Assembly (NCBI RefSeq): GCF_000737575.1
Contig: NZ_CP006270.1
Span: 1,119,163 to 1,183,162 of the forward strand
Reading direction: 5' to 3'
Origin: Synechococcus sp. KORDI-49
GTDB lineage: Bacteria > Cyanobacteriota > Cyanobacteriia > PCC-6307 > Cyanobiaceae
Length of the DNA stretch: 64,000 nucleotides
Shown: positions 35,026-43,873 of the stretch, in pieces
Layout: every line of letters starts with the position of its first letter
Numbering within the stretch: the stretch's first letter is position 1
Translations under genes and position numbers: made by a program
Notes under the pieces: generated by a model
Told to the model about the DNA's origin: nothing
The model's input: only the letters and a program-made list of their open reading frames with translations
Databases searched by the model: none

Positions 35026-35623
35026 GCATTGCCATCGTTCACGGGATGACGCCGGTCCAAGAAAGAGGAAGGCCGCCCCTCCCGCTGGAGAGACGGCCTA
35101 GCTCGCTCGTTTGTGCATTGCTCAACCCGTGAATGGATCAGGGGTTGAGAGGCCAGCCCACCTACGACAGGAATGGGGTGACCTCTCTTATTGCTCGCTT
35201 CCGACACCCCTGTGATGACGGGAACAGGGGCCATGCCGCATGCCATTGCTGGCGCAGGGCGAAGTGTCGGGCTTTCAGGTGCCTGGGGCCTTGACGTCCA
35301 GGTGTGGGGCTGGTCTCCCGCGGGGCACCTGTGAACGGTGCTGAGGAGAGTCGTCAAAGACGAGCAGCCCACGGTTGGGTGGAAACTGTTGGAGCAGGGA
35401 CCTAAAAGTCAGGCGACTTCTAAGACCTGCTCGGTTGGACCGTCGTCTCGCATGGACGCCTCCGATCTCGATGGACACACTCTCGTCAGCGGACACGCAC
35501 CCCGGCAATCAGCCTTAACGCTCATTGCCTTCTGAGCCCGACCCGTCTGATGTTGGATCTGTTGTGCCTGATCACAGACGGGGGGAACGACAGCCAGATT
35601 CAGCCGACATGCAGAGTGCTGGC
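35026..35623. other. 598-bp region without convincing gene, two hairpins
   Basis: It contains a hairpin at 35070-35099 (AGGCCG/CGGCCT outer stem, CTCC/GGAG inner stem) that may end transcription of the upstream gene. An 8-bp perfect inverted repeat (CAGGTGCC at 35276, GGCACCTG at 35324) encloses GC-rich sequence and could be part of a structured RNA. Small frames here have no support. Confidence 0.35.
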
Positions 35624-35851
35624 ATGAAACAGATCAACGTCCAGCAACTCCGATCGCTTCGTCTCCTTGCACTTGCCCGCGATGACAGGGCTGTCGCTGA
35701 ACTGAATTCACGAATCTCCAACTCACCCGACTACCTCGTGGAGGAGCTGATGAACCGCCACGGGTGGGCCGCTCACGAAGCGCTCTGCGCCGTTCAGCAG
35801 TTGCAGGAGGAAGCCCTTCGCAGCACCAGTGATCAGCAGACTGCTGCCTGA
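35624..35851 (+). CDS. unknown 75-aa helical protein
   Basis: MKQINVQQLRSLRLLALARD followed by two more helices (DYLVEELMNRHGWAAHEALC). Host-like codon use. Possibly a small regulator, but no motif is recognised. ATG 35609 is an alternative start. Confidence 0.5.
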   Translation: MKQINVQQLRSLRLLALARDDRAVAELNSRISNSPDYLVEELMNRHGWAAHEALCAVQQLQEEALRSTSDQQTAA

Positions 35852-35932
35852 CACAACTCTTGCTCCAGTGAGTCATCGAAGGGTTGCCAAGCCTCGTTGA
35901 GACGCTGCAATCAATCCAATCGGAGCCTTGAG

Positions 35933-36097
35933 ATGACGACCCAGTTGACCAACCTTCCCTGCGGCACTGTTGAGGTCAGAGTCTGTGCCGATCAGATCTG
36001 CGCCACCGGTTGGGTCAGCTCCCACCACCTGGTCCCGACAAAGGAGGCTCAACTCAGGGAATGCGTCACTCGAGACATGCAATCAACAGCCGAGTGA
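35933..36097 (+). CDS. unknown 54-aa protein
   Basis: MTTQLTNLPCGTVEVRVCAD begins a short beta-rich protein with three cysteines. It converges with the DUF1651-type gene three bases away. Confidence 0.4.
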   Translation: MTTQLTNLPCGTVEVRVCADQICATGWVSSHHLVPTKEAQLRECVTRDMQSTAE

Positions 36098-36100
36098 TCG

Positions 36101-36373
36101 TCATCGCACCGGCGGCGAGCACTTCCGCCAGCCTGTTTTCAACATCGTCTCCCAGGCTTCGATGGCGTTGTGCCGAAGCATCCGCCGACGTGTCTCGGGG
36201 ATCGGGTAGTCAGGCGGCCGCCAGTGAAAGGTCCGCAGGATCACCCACTGACCATGGGCGGTTGGCGTGTCGGACTTGAACTGAACGACCTTCTGCTGGT
36301 CAACACTCACCAGCCAACCTTCTCCACCGGATTTCTCCGGAGGGTCGTTGGTGGCGCCGTCCTTGTTTGGCAT
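36101..36373 (-). CDS. DUF1651-type protein
   Basis: A 90-aa protein matching the DUF1651 pattern typical of marine Synechococcus and Prochlorococcus: GWLVSVDQQKVVQFKSD, then RRRMLRHNAIEAWETMLKTG and WR. Function unknown; these genes are multicopy and sit in variable islands. Confidence 0.75.
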   Translation of the reverse strand: MPNKDGATNDPPEKSGGEGWLVSVDQQKVVQFKSDTPTAHGQWVILRTFHWRPPDYPIPETRRRMLRHNAIEAWETMLKTGWRKCSPPVR

Positions 36374-36434
36374 GCGGTTGAGTCTGGCCGCCTCTGTTCA
36401 CAAACGGTGGCGCTGCCATCGGTTCCAAGGTTGA

Positions 36435-36720
36435 AGGGGCCTTCCAGCCCCCATGAGTCAGTTGGGTGATAAGGCTGACTTCACCCCATCTCCCCTAAGG
36501 GTCAGGCAGCAACAGGGGCTGCTTGACGGGAGAAACGAACGATGTTGTTCGCAGTTACGGGTTTGCTCTCACCGAGCAGGCTTCAGTCACCCTCCTCATG
36601 CCCCGTCGAAACCATTGCAGCCCCGGGATGGGGGAATGGAGCTGAGCGGAATCGAACCGCTGTCCGAAACACTGGTGTGGATCACCTAGTCCGGAGAACC
36701 GGACGCTGCCATTCTGTCAG
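36435..36720 (-). ncRNA. ssrA: two-piece (permuted) tmRNA
   Basis: Rescues stalled ribosomes. The gene is circularly permuted. The acceptor piece comes first (about 36720-36637) and ends in the T arm AGCGGTTCGATTCCGCT and acceptor CAGCTCC plus discriminator A; CCA is not encoded. A 12-base spacer follows. The coding piece starts at 36624 with GGGGCTGCAATGGTTTCGAC. The acceptor stem has the G3-U70 pair that specifies alanine. The tag frame 36552-36505 encodes ANNIVRFSRQAAPVAA, followed by TGA. This form and tag are typical of marine picocyanobacteria. Outer ends are approximate; a GGGGC/GCCCC hairpin lies near 36437-36452. Confidence 0.93.
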
Positions 36721-36765
36721 CAGTGGTGACCTGGAGCACAACCACCTTTGGGTCGTGAGAACCGG

Positions 36766-37890
36766 ATGCCCGGGGTGGCGGTTCTGCCCCAGGGCCTTGA
36801 AGAGGCCGGCAGCATTGAACTGGAACGTCTCGGGGCCGGATCGGTGCGGCCGCTGCGCCGCGCCGCCGCTTTCGAAGCCGACATGGCCTGTCTCTACAGG
36901 CTGCATCTGCAGGCACGCCTGCCCTTCCGGCTGCTGCGGGAGATGGGACGCTTTCCCTGCTGCAGTCGAGACGAGCTGTATGACGGCATTCAGCACTGTC
37001 TGGACTGGGAACGCTGGCTGCACCCATCCCAGACCTTCCGGGTGGATGTCACCGGCATCACCCCGGGGCTGAATCACAGCCACTATTCCGCTCTTCAGGT
37101 GAAGAACGCCCTGGTGGACCGACAACGAGACATCTGGGGAAAACGCTCGTCGATCGATCTCGATGCGCCGGACCTGGCCCTGCATCTGCATCTGGCGCGC
37201 GGTGAAGCCGTCTTGAGTCTCGATGGCAGTGGCGGCAGCCTGCATCGCCGCGGCTATCGGGCTGCCATGGGAGCAGCTCCGTTGAAGGAGAACCTGGCCG
37301 CCGGACTGATTCAGCTCACGGGCTGGGATGGCCGTGTTCCTCTGGTGGATCCCTGTTGCGGATCGGCGACGCTGCTGATCGAGGCCGCCACCACGGCGCT
37401 TGAGATGGCCCCCGGGCTCAACCGCCCCTTTGCCCTCGAGGGCTGGGCGGATTTCAATCCCGATCTCTGGCAGCGGGAACAAACCCGGGCCCGCGGACGG
37501 AAACGACCCGATGCTGAACTGCCGGCGCTGCTCGGGTTTGAGCAGGATCCCGACATCGCTGACCAGGCGCGTGACAACGTCCGGGCCGCCGGGCTCCAGG
37601 GGCTGATCGAGATCCGCAGCGGCAGCTTCGAAGGCCAGCAGCTGCCGCCAGGCCCGGGCGTGCTGGTCTGCAACCCGCCCTACGGCCAGCGCATCGGGCA
37701 TGAGGCCGATCTCGAACAGCTCTACGGCGCACTGGGGCGGTTCACCCGCAGCCAGGCCTCAGGCTGGCAGCTGTGGCTGCTCAGCGGCAACGCCAACCTC
37801 ACTGGAGCCCTGCGCATGAAGGCGAGCCGACGCATTCCGGTGAGCAACGGCGGCATTGACTGCCGCTGGTTGCAGTACGCAATCCGCTGA
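36766..37890 (+). CDS. RlmL-type 23S rRNA guanine-N2 methyltransferase
   Basis: A 374-aa protein: an N-terminal ferredoxin-like and THUMP region (1-150), then a SAM-dependent methyltransferase with DPCCGSATLLIEAA (SAM loop) and the catalytic NPPYGQRIG. By family it methylates a guanine N2 in 23S rRNA. Start at ATG 36766 (MPGVAVLPQGLEEAG) rather than TTG 36748. It follows the oppositely oriented tmRNA by about 45 bp. Confidence 0.88.
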   Translation: MPGVAVLPQGLEEAGSIELERLGAGSVRPLRRAAAFEADMACLYRLHLQARLPFRLLREMGRFPCCSRDELYDGIQHCLDWERWLHPSQTFRVDVTGITPGLNHSHYSALQVKNALVDRQRDIWGKRSSIDLDAPDLALHLHLARGEAVLSLDGSGGSLHRRGYRAAMGAAPLKENLAAGLIQLTGWDGRVPLVDPCCGSATLLIEAATTALEMAPGLNRPFALEGWADFNPDLWQREQTRARGRKRPDAELPALLGFEQDPDIADQARDNVRAAGLQGLIEIRSGSFEGQQLPPGPGVLVCNPPYGQRIGHEADLEQLYGALGRFTRSQASGWQLWLLSGNANLTGALRMKASRRIPVSNGGIDCRWLQYAIR

Positions 37891-37891
37891 T

Positions 37892-38275
37892 TCAGCGCCC
37901 CAGCAGCGCCCGCACCGTCTTCATGATTCCCTCGAGGGTCTGAGGCAGGAAAGGACCCTTGAGCACCTGACCACCGATCCTGAGACTGATGCCCGCCAGC
38001 ACCAGGTTCGCCACCGCCAGCGCCAGCAGCGCCTGCATCAGCGAAAGCTCCCAGGCCTGCTGAATCCAGAGCACGAGAGCCACCTCACCGGCCGCCATGG
38101 CGATGAGCATCGCGACGCCACCTGTCGCGAGAAACAGACCGCCGCTGATCAACCGGCGCTTCTCGCGATCCACCTCCTGCAGAGCCATGCGCACATGCAG
38201 GTCCATCACCGAGGCCGCCAGAGCCGTGGCCCGGGCCGCTGCACCGAGCCCACGGGGGCGTTGCGTGTCGCTCAT
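37892..38275 (-). CDS. phage-holin-like / DUF1469 membrane protein
   Basis: A 127-aa protein. An N-terminal amphipathic helix (residues 10-45) is followed by two membrane helices (about 45-70 and 80-100) and a short tail. The layout matches the Act_holin/DUF1469 family of cyanobacterial envelope proteins. It overlaps its upstream partner by four bases, so the two form a pair. Confidence 0.7.
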   Translation of the reverse strand: MSDTQRPRGLGAAARATALAASVMDLHVRMALQEVDREKRRLISGGLFLATGGVAMLIAMAAGEVALVLWIQQAWELSLMQALLALAVANLVLAGISLRIGGQVLKGPFLPQTLEGIMKTVRALLGR

Positions 38276-38697
38276 CGATCCCGCCGACCACCGCTGAGCA
38301 TCGTGCCGATCAGCACTCCCACGCCCAGAGCAACACCCACGGCCAGCAGCGGCCGCTGACGCACCGGCTTCTCGATGCGCGGACGCAGGGTGCTGTTGAG
38401 TTCATCCAGCAGCTGCTCCAACTGCTGCTCAAGGGGGTCGAGGTTGTCCGCCAGGGTGCGGCCATGCTCTTCAGCCGCCTGCATCAGCTCCTCCAGCTGT
38501 TCCCGCACACCCTCAGGCGTCAGGCCGGTGTTTTTCTCGATCAGGCGCACCACCTCATCCATGCTTCCCCGGGTCGCCTCCAGAGTGTGATGCGCCAGAT
38601 CAGGCCAGCGCTTCTGAATCGTGGGCAGAAGGCTCTCGAACCGCTCACGGAAACGATGCTCGGACGTGCCGTTGGACCGCGACGAGGGCGCATCCAT
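38272..38697 (-). CDS. DUF883/YqjD-like membrane-anchored protein
   Basis: A 141-aa protein: a long amphipathic/coiled-coil region (70-110) and one C-terminal membrane helix (LLAVGVALGVGVLIGTMLSG) followed by RRDR. This resembles the ElaB/YqjD ribosome- and membrane-associated family. ATGA overlap with the next gene. Confidence 0.65.
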   Translation of the reverse strand: MDAPSSRSNGTSEHRFRERFESLLPTIQKRWPDLAHHTLEATRGSMDEVVRLIEKNTGLTPEGVREQLEELMQAAEEHGRTLADNLDPLEQQLEQLLDELNSTLRPRIEKPVRQRPLLAVGVALGVGVLIGTMLSGGRRDR

Positions 38698-38799
38698 GAG
38701 GTCTGAGGGATCAGGTGTTCTCAGGTTAGGGACGCTGGCCGATCAGACCAGCTGCAGCCTTGCGAGACTCACCTCAGGTCATGGATGGGGAACGAAGCG

Positions 38800-39798
38800 A
38801 TGACCCGGGTGGTGTTGCACATCGGCATGCACAAGACCGCCTCCACTTACATCCAGAAACGGCTTCAGGCGAATCAGCCCCTGCTCCGGCAGCACGGCAT
38901 CCGATTCGATGACGACAGCAAGAACCGGCTCAAGATCGCTGCCCGCAGAAGCGACTTCAAGCCCTGGAAGACAAGGTTGAAGCAGGCCAGGGACCGCAAC
39001 GCCTATCTGCTGATCTCCAATGAGGTGCTCAGCCATCTGCTGGCTCAGCCCCGCGACGAGCGACCCGAGGAATGCATCGGTGACTGGCTGGTGCGTCAGT
39101 TCCAGCGCCATGGTTGCGAGATCACCCTGGTCGCCTTCCTGCGCGATCAACCGGGCTACCTGAATTCCCACTACGCCCAGCACATCCGCAATTTCGCCTT
39201 GCACTGCCCGTTCGAGGCCTACGCCGAGGCGGTGATGAACCACCGGCATCCCCGTGGGCAATGCGACCCGGAGCGTCTCTTCGGCTGGATCCGGCACCAC
39301 GCGCAGCTCGAGGCCCGCTTTCTGCCCTACGGCGGCCACTGCAGCGGCGACCCCTTCCTGCAACTCATCGAGATCGTCGGTGGTCCCGCAGCGGCGGACT
39401 GGCAGCCCATCGCCCCGGAGAATTCCCAGTCCGGACGCCTGGCGGTGGCGACATCAATCCGCGTGCAGGAGCATCTGCAGGCCCGCGGCATCCGGCTCTC
39501 AAGCAAGACGGCAAGACGCGGTGCCACCCATGCCCTGCTGCGCCGCTCCCGGCGATATGGCTGGGAGCGGGACCGCTTCAACGGTTTGACGCCTGAGCTC
39601 TACCAGCGCATCCGGGATCACTACCGGCCGATGAACGACCGCTTCGCCCAGGCTGTCTGGGGTCTTGCCAGCTGGGCCGAGCTGTTTCCGGCCGATCCAC
39701 CATCCGCACAGGCACCGCTTGGACGTTGGCCGCGCTGGCGGGTGGAGTGGGAAAGCCGGGATCTGGTCCGCCGGCTGACCGCCACGACGCCGAGGTGA
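38800..39798 (+). CDS. sulfotransferase-like P-loop protein
   Basis: A 332-aa protein beginning TRVVLHIGMHKTASTYIQK, the phosphosulfate-binding loop of sulfotransferase-like proteins. Later TLVAFLRDQPGYLNSHYAQH corresponds to the 3'-phosphate site. It is the fourth sulfotransferase-like gene in the window, away from the capsule island. Start at ATG 38800 (38785 possible). Its stop overlaps the next start (TGATG). Confidence 0.75.
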   Translation: MTRVVLHIGMHKTASTYIQKRLQANQPLLRQHGIRFDDDSKNRLKIAARRSDFKPWKTRLKQARDRNAYLLISNEVLSHLLAQPRDERPEECIGDWLVRQFQRHGCEITLVAFLRDQPGYLNSHYAQHIRNFALHCPFEAYAEAVMNHRHPRGQCDPERLFGWIRHHAQLEARFLPYGGHCSGDPFLQLIEIVGGPAAADWQPIAPENSQSGRLAVATSIRVQEHLQARGIRLSSKTARRGATHALLRRSRRYGWERDRFNGLTPELYQRIRDHYRPMNDRFAQAVWGLASWAELFPADPPSAQAPLGRWPRWRVEWESRDLVRRLTATTPR

Positions 39799-40178
39799 TG
39801 AGCGATCCCATGACGCCCCTGCTCCGCTACAGCCTGTTGCGCCACACCGGTGCCCCGGACGACCCCAGCGGCTGCCACTACGACCTGCTCCTGGAGGACG
39901 GCGAGACCTGCCGCAGCTGGCGGCTGCCCGACATTCCCCCCCTGAACGGAACCTCCCAGGAGGCCACCCCTCTGGCTCCCCACCGGCGGGTTTGGCTGGA
40001 GCCCCGGAGCGCTGCCGTCTCCGGAGACCGGGGCTGGGCGGAACGGGTGATGGCCGGCCGCTACCGGGGAACCCTGCCCGCCGATCCCGACGCGGCCGTG
40101 CAGCTCGACCTGGTGGATGGCGCGTTGAGAGGACAGCTGCGGATCACGGCAGGACGCTGCTCGCTGACGCCCCCTTGA
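39798..40178 (+). CDS. LigD 3'-phosphoesterase-like small protein
   Basis: A 126-aa protein. The stretch GCHYDLLLEDGETCRSWRLP resembles the H-Y-D-x-R-L-E core of LigD-type 3'-phosphoesterase domains, but the conserved arginine is replaced by leucine, so catalytic activity is doubtful. It overlaps the preceding gene by one base. The assignment is tentative. Confidence 0.5.
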   Translation: MSDPMTPLLRYSLLRHTGAPDDPSGCHYDLLLEDGETCRSWRLPDIPPLNGTSQEATPLAPHRRVWLEPRSAAVSGDRGWAERVMAGRYRGTLPADPDAAVQLDLVDGALRGQLRITAGRCSLTPP

Positions 40179-40228
40179 GCTTTCGGACAGCTCCGCTACT
40201 TTCGGCTCGCTGAAAGCCCGAAACCCTG

Positions 40229-43200
40229 TTGGTTCATATCAATCAGGTCGGGCTGACACAGTTCAAATCCTTCGGCGGGGCGATGACGATCCCGCTGGAG
40301 CAGGGATTCACCGTGGTCACCGGGCCGAACGGATCCGGCAAGAGCAACATCCTTGACGGCGTTCTGTTCTGCCTCGGCCTGGCGACGAGCCGCGGCATGC
40401 GCGCCGACCGTCTGCCGGATCTGGTCAACAGCGGCGTGCTCAAGGCCGGCAAGTCGGCCGAGACCACCGTGAGCGTGCGCTTCGATCTCAGCGACTGGAG
40501 CCCCGACGCTGCCGAAGAGGGTCTGGAGCCGCCGGAGGAGGGGCCCTGGATCCGCCCGGATCAGACCGAATGGACCGTCACCCGAAAACTGCGGGTGATG
40601 CCGGGGGGCTCCTACAGCTCCAGCTACAGCGCTGATGGGGTGGCCTGCAACCTGCAGCAGCTGCAGACCCAGCTGCGCCGGCTGCGCATCGATCCGGAAG
40701 GCAGCAACGTGGTGATGCAGGGGGACGTGACCCGCATCGTGTCGATGAGCAACCGCGACCGGCGCGGACTGATCGATGAACTCGCCGGTGTCGCCCTGTT
40801 CGACACCCGCATCGAGCAGACCCGCCGCAAGCTCGATGACGTGCAGGAACGGCAGGACCGCTGCCGGATCATCGAGCAGGAACTGCTGGCCAGCCGTCAG
40901 CGGCTGGAGAAGGACTGCGCCAAGGCCCGCCAGTACCAGGAGCTGCGGGAACGCCTGCATCTCGGCCGTCGGCAGGAGATGGTGCTCGCCTTCGAGGCAG
41001 CCCGGCAGGCACTGGGGGATCTCGGCAGCCGCCAACAGGCGATCGAGGCACAGGAGCAGCGCGACGCCACCGCCATCGCCGGCGCGCGCGAGACCCTGGG
41101 GAAGGCCACCGGCGAGCTGCAATCCCTGCAGGAGCAGGTCAAGGCCCTCGGAGAGGACCAGCTGCTGGCGGTGCAGGCGGAATTGCTCGGACTGGAGACC
41201 CGCGGCCGCGAACTGGATCGCCAGGCCACACAGCACCAGGAGGAGGGACAGCGGCTGCAGGGTGTGCGCCATGACCTGGCCAATCGCCGCCAGCAGATGC
41301 TTCAGCAACAGCGGGAGCTGGAGCAGGACCCCGGCACGCAGGCCCTGGAGCAAGCGGAGACCACCTGCCGCAGCGCTGAAGCCGCTGTGGAGATGTCCCG
41401 CCGCCGCCTCTCCGATGTGGCCGGCCGCTCCGGAGCCTGGCTGGAGCAGCAGAAACAGCGCACCGAGCGCCGCCAGCAGCTGCAGAGCAGCCTCACACCT
41501 CTGCTGCAGGAGCAGCAGCAGCTGCAGGAACGGCTGCGGCAGGACGCGGAACGGCTGGAGGAACTCGGCGGGGAACAACAGCAGGACGGCGCCGATGAAC
41601 AGGCGGTGCAGGAACGGCTCAGCCAGCTGGACAGCGAATGGCAGACCGTGCTGCAGGGCATCAGCAGCGGCAAGCAGGCGCTGCAGCAGGCCGCTGACTC
41701 CCTTGCTGTGCAGCAGCGCACCCGCACTCGGCTGGAGCAGGAGCAGACCCGGCTGGAACGGGAGATCGCACGGGTGGACAGCCGCCGCGATGCTCTGCAG
41801 GAGAGCCGGGGCACCGGCGCCCTGCGGCTGCTGCTGGAGGCGGGACTCGACGGCATCCACGGCCCGGTGGCCCAGCTCGGCGAGGTGGAGGAGCGGCACC
41901 GCTTGGCGCTGGAGGTGGCCGCCGGGGCCCGCCTCGGCCAGGTGGTGGTGGAGGACGACCGCATCGCAGCCCGCGCCATCGAGCTGCTCAAGAGCCGTCG
42001 CGCCGGCCGGCTCACCTTCCTGCCGCTCAACAAGATCCGGGCCCCCGGTGGTGTTGGCGGGGCGGCATTCGCCCGCGGCGCCAGACCCGGTGCAGGGGAC
42101 GCTGGAGCGGGCCTGATCGGTCGCGCCGTCGAGCTGGTGCGCTTCGAGCCGGTGTACGACCAGGTGTTTGCGTACGTCTTCGGGGACACGCTGGTGTTCA
42201 GCGATCTCGGCAGCGCCCGCCAGCAGCTCGGTCGCTCCCGGGCGGTGACGCTGGAGGGAGAACTGCTGGAAAAGAGCGGTGCCATGACCGGCGGCAGCCT
42301 CTCCCAGCGCAGCGGCGGACTCAGCTTCGGTCGCAGCAGCGATCAGGACGAAGCAGAACCGCTGCGGCGGCGGCTGCTGGAACTCGGGGAATCGCTGGTG
42401 GTCTGCCGGCGCGAGGAAGCCAAGCTCTCCCAGGCGGTGGAGCAGCAGCGGCCCGCGCTGCGGGATCTGGAACAGCGCCAGGCGGCCCTGGTGGCGGAAC
42501 GCAATGCGGCCCGTCGCAACCATGGCCCCCTGCTGGAACGCAGCCGTCAGCGTCAGGAGCGGCTCAGCCGCCTGCAGCAGGACCGCGGGGTGCAGCAGGA
42601 ACGGCTGGAGCTGATCGCCCAGCAGCTAACACCGCTCAGCAGCGAACTGGCTCAGCTGGACGCGGCGGAGCGCAGCAGCGACGGACACGACGACGCCTCC
42701 GCCTGGAAGCAGCTGCAGCAGGACCTGGAATCCGCCGATGCTCGGCTGGAAGCGGCCCGCAGCGAACGGGATGCCCTGCTCAACGCCCGGAGAGAACGGC
42801 AGCTGGCGCTGGAACGGCTCGGTGATCAGCAGCAGACCCTCAGCAACGAAGAGACCCGACTGCAGGAGGCGGTGCAGGCCCTGGCGGGCGCCCATGGAGC
42901 CTGGCGACAGCAGCAGCAGGACCTGCAGCAGCTGCGCGAGAAGCTGACTCAGCAGCAGCAGGAGCTGCAGGAGAGCTTTGGAGCCCAGCGCCGGGCCCGC
43001 GATGCGGCGGAAGCCGAGGTGGCCCGCCAGCGCCAGGCCCTGCAACAGGCCGAGTGGAACCTCGAGCGCCTGCGGGAGGAGCGCGACGGGCTGATCGAGG
43101 AGCAGCGCAGCGGCGCCATCCGGCTGCAGGAGATGGAACAGGCCCTGCCCGATCCCCGCCCCGAGATCTCTGAAGCGCTGCGTCTGGCCGGCCTGGAAGC

Positions 43201-43837
43201 GCTGCAGGCGGATCTTCAGGCGATCCAGGCCCGCATGGAGGCCCTGGAGCCGGTGAACATGCTGGCGCTGGAGGAACTGGAAGCCCTCGAACAGAGGCTG
43301 ACGGAACTGAACGACCGCTTGGAGGTGCTCAACAACGAAAGGGAGGAACTGCTGCTGAGGATCGAAACGGTGGCCACCCTGCGTCAGGACGCCTTCATGG
43401 AAGCCTTCACCGCTGTGGATGGGCATTTCCGTGAGATCTTCGCCTCCCTCTCCGATGGCGATGGCCATCTGCAGCTTGAGAATCAGGAGGACCCCCTGGA
43501 GGGGGGCCTCACGCTGGTGGCCCATCCCAAGGGCAAGGCGGTGCGGCGTCTGGCAGCCATGTCCGGCGGAGAGAAGTCGCTCACCGCCCTCAGCTTCCTG
43601 TTTGCCCTGCAGCGGTTCCGGCCTTCCCCCTTCTATGCCCTCGATGAGGTGGACAGCTTTCTGGATGGCGTGAATGTGGAGCGGCTGGCTGCTCTGATCG
43701 CGCGACAGGCCGAGGACGCCCAGTTCATGGTGGTCAGCCACCGCCGGCCGATGATTGCCGCCTCCGAGCGCACGATCGGCGTCACCCAGGCCCGCGGCGC
43801 TCACACCCAGGTGGTCGGTCTTCCCGATGCCGCCTGA
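40229..43837 (+). CDS. smc: chromosome segregation ATPase SMC
   Basis: A 1202-aa condensin subunit. Walker A is GPNGSGKSNILD near residue 33. Coiled coils cover about 170-500 and 670-1020, with a hinge at about 520-660. The signature LAAMSGGEKSLTALSFLFAL and Walker B FYALDEVDSFLDG are near the C-terminus. TTG start. It binds and organises chromosomal DNA as a dimer with ScpA and ScpB. The hinge contains a glycine-rich insert (APGGVGGAAFARGARPG), common in cyanobacteria. Confidence 0.96.
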   Translation: MVHINQVGLTQFKSFGGAMTIPLEQGFTVVTGPNGSGKSNILDGVLFCLGLATSRGMRADRLPDLVNSGVLKAGKSAETTVSVRFDLSDWSPDAAEEGLEPPEEGPWIRPDQTEWTVTRKLRVMPGGSYSSSYSADGVACNLQQLQTQLRRLRIDPEGSNVVMQGDVTRIVSMSNRDRRGLIDELAGVALFDTRIEQTRRKLDDVQERQDRCRIIEQELLASRQRLEKDCAKARQYQELRERLHLGRRQEMVLAFEAARQALGDLGSRQQAIEAQEQRDATAIAGARETLGKATGELQSLQEQVKALGEDQLLAVQAELLGLETRGRELDRQATQHQEEGQRLQGVRHDLANRRQQMLQQQRELEQDPGTQALEQAETTCRSAEAAVEMSRRRLSDVAGRSGAWLEQQKQRTERRQQLQSSLTPLLQEQQQLQERLRQDAERLEELGGEQQQDGADEQAVQERLSQLDSEWQTVLQGISSGKQALQQAADSLAVQQRTRTRLEQEQTRLEREIARVDSRRDALQESRGTGALRLLLEAGLDGIHGPVAQLGEVEERHRLALEVAAGARLGQVVVEDDRIAARAIELLKSRRAGRLTFLPLNKIRAPGGVGGAAFARGARPGAGDAGAGLIGRAVELVRFEPVYDQVFAYVFGDTLVFSDLGSARQQLGRSRAVTLEGELLEKSGAMTGGSLSQRSGGLSFGRSSDQDEAEPLRRRLLELGESLVVCRREEAKLSQAVEQQRPALRDLEQRQAALVAERNAARRNHGPLLERSRQRQERLSRLQQDRGVQQERLELIAQQLTPLSSELAQLDAAERSSDGHDDASAWKQLQQDLESADARLEAARSERDALLNARRERQLALERLGDQQQTLSNEETRLQEAVQALAGAHGAWRQQQQDLQQLREKLTQQQQELQESFGAQRRARDAAEAEVARQRQALQQAEWNLERLREERDGLIEEQRSGAIRLQEMEQALPDPRPEISEALRLAGLEALQADLQAIQARMEALEPVNMLALEELEALEQRLTELNDRLEVLNNEREELLLRIETVATLRQDAFMEAFTAVDGHFREIFASLSDGDGHLQLENQEDPLEGGLTLVAHPKGKAVRRLAAMSGGEKSLTALSFLFALQRFRPSPFYALDEVDSFLDGVNVERLAALIARQAEDAQFMVVSHRRPMIAASERTIGVTQARGAHTQVVGLPDAA

Positions 43838-43873
43838 ACGGACGCCGCAGATGCCTTGCGCCAGAATGGTCTG

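Noticed and set aside
37892-38275. Holin of a prophage
   Set aside because: The family name contains holin, but the neighbours are core host genes and no phage gene is adjacent; it is an ordinary envelope protein.
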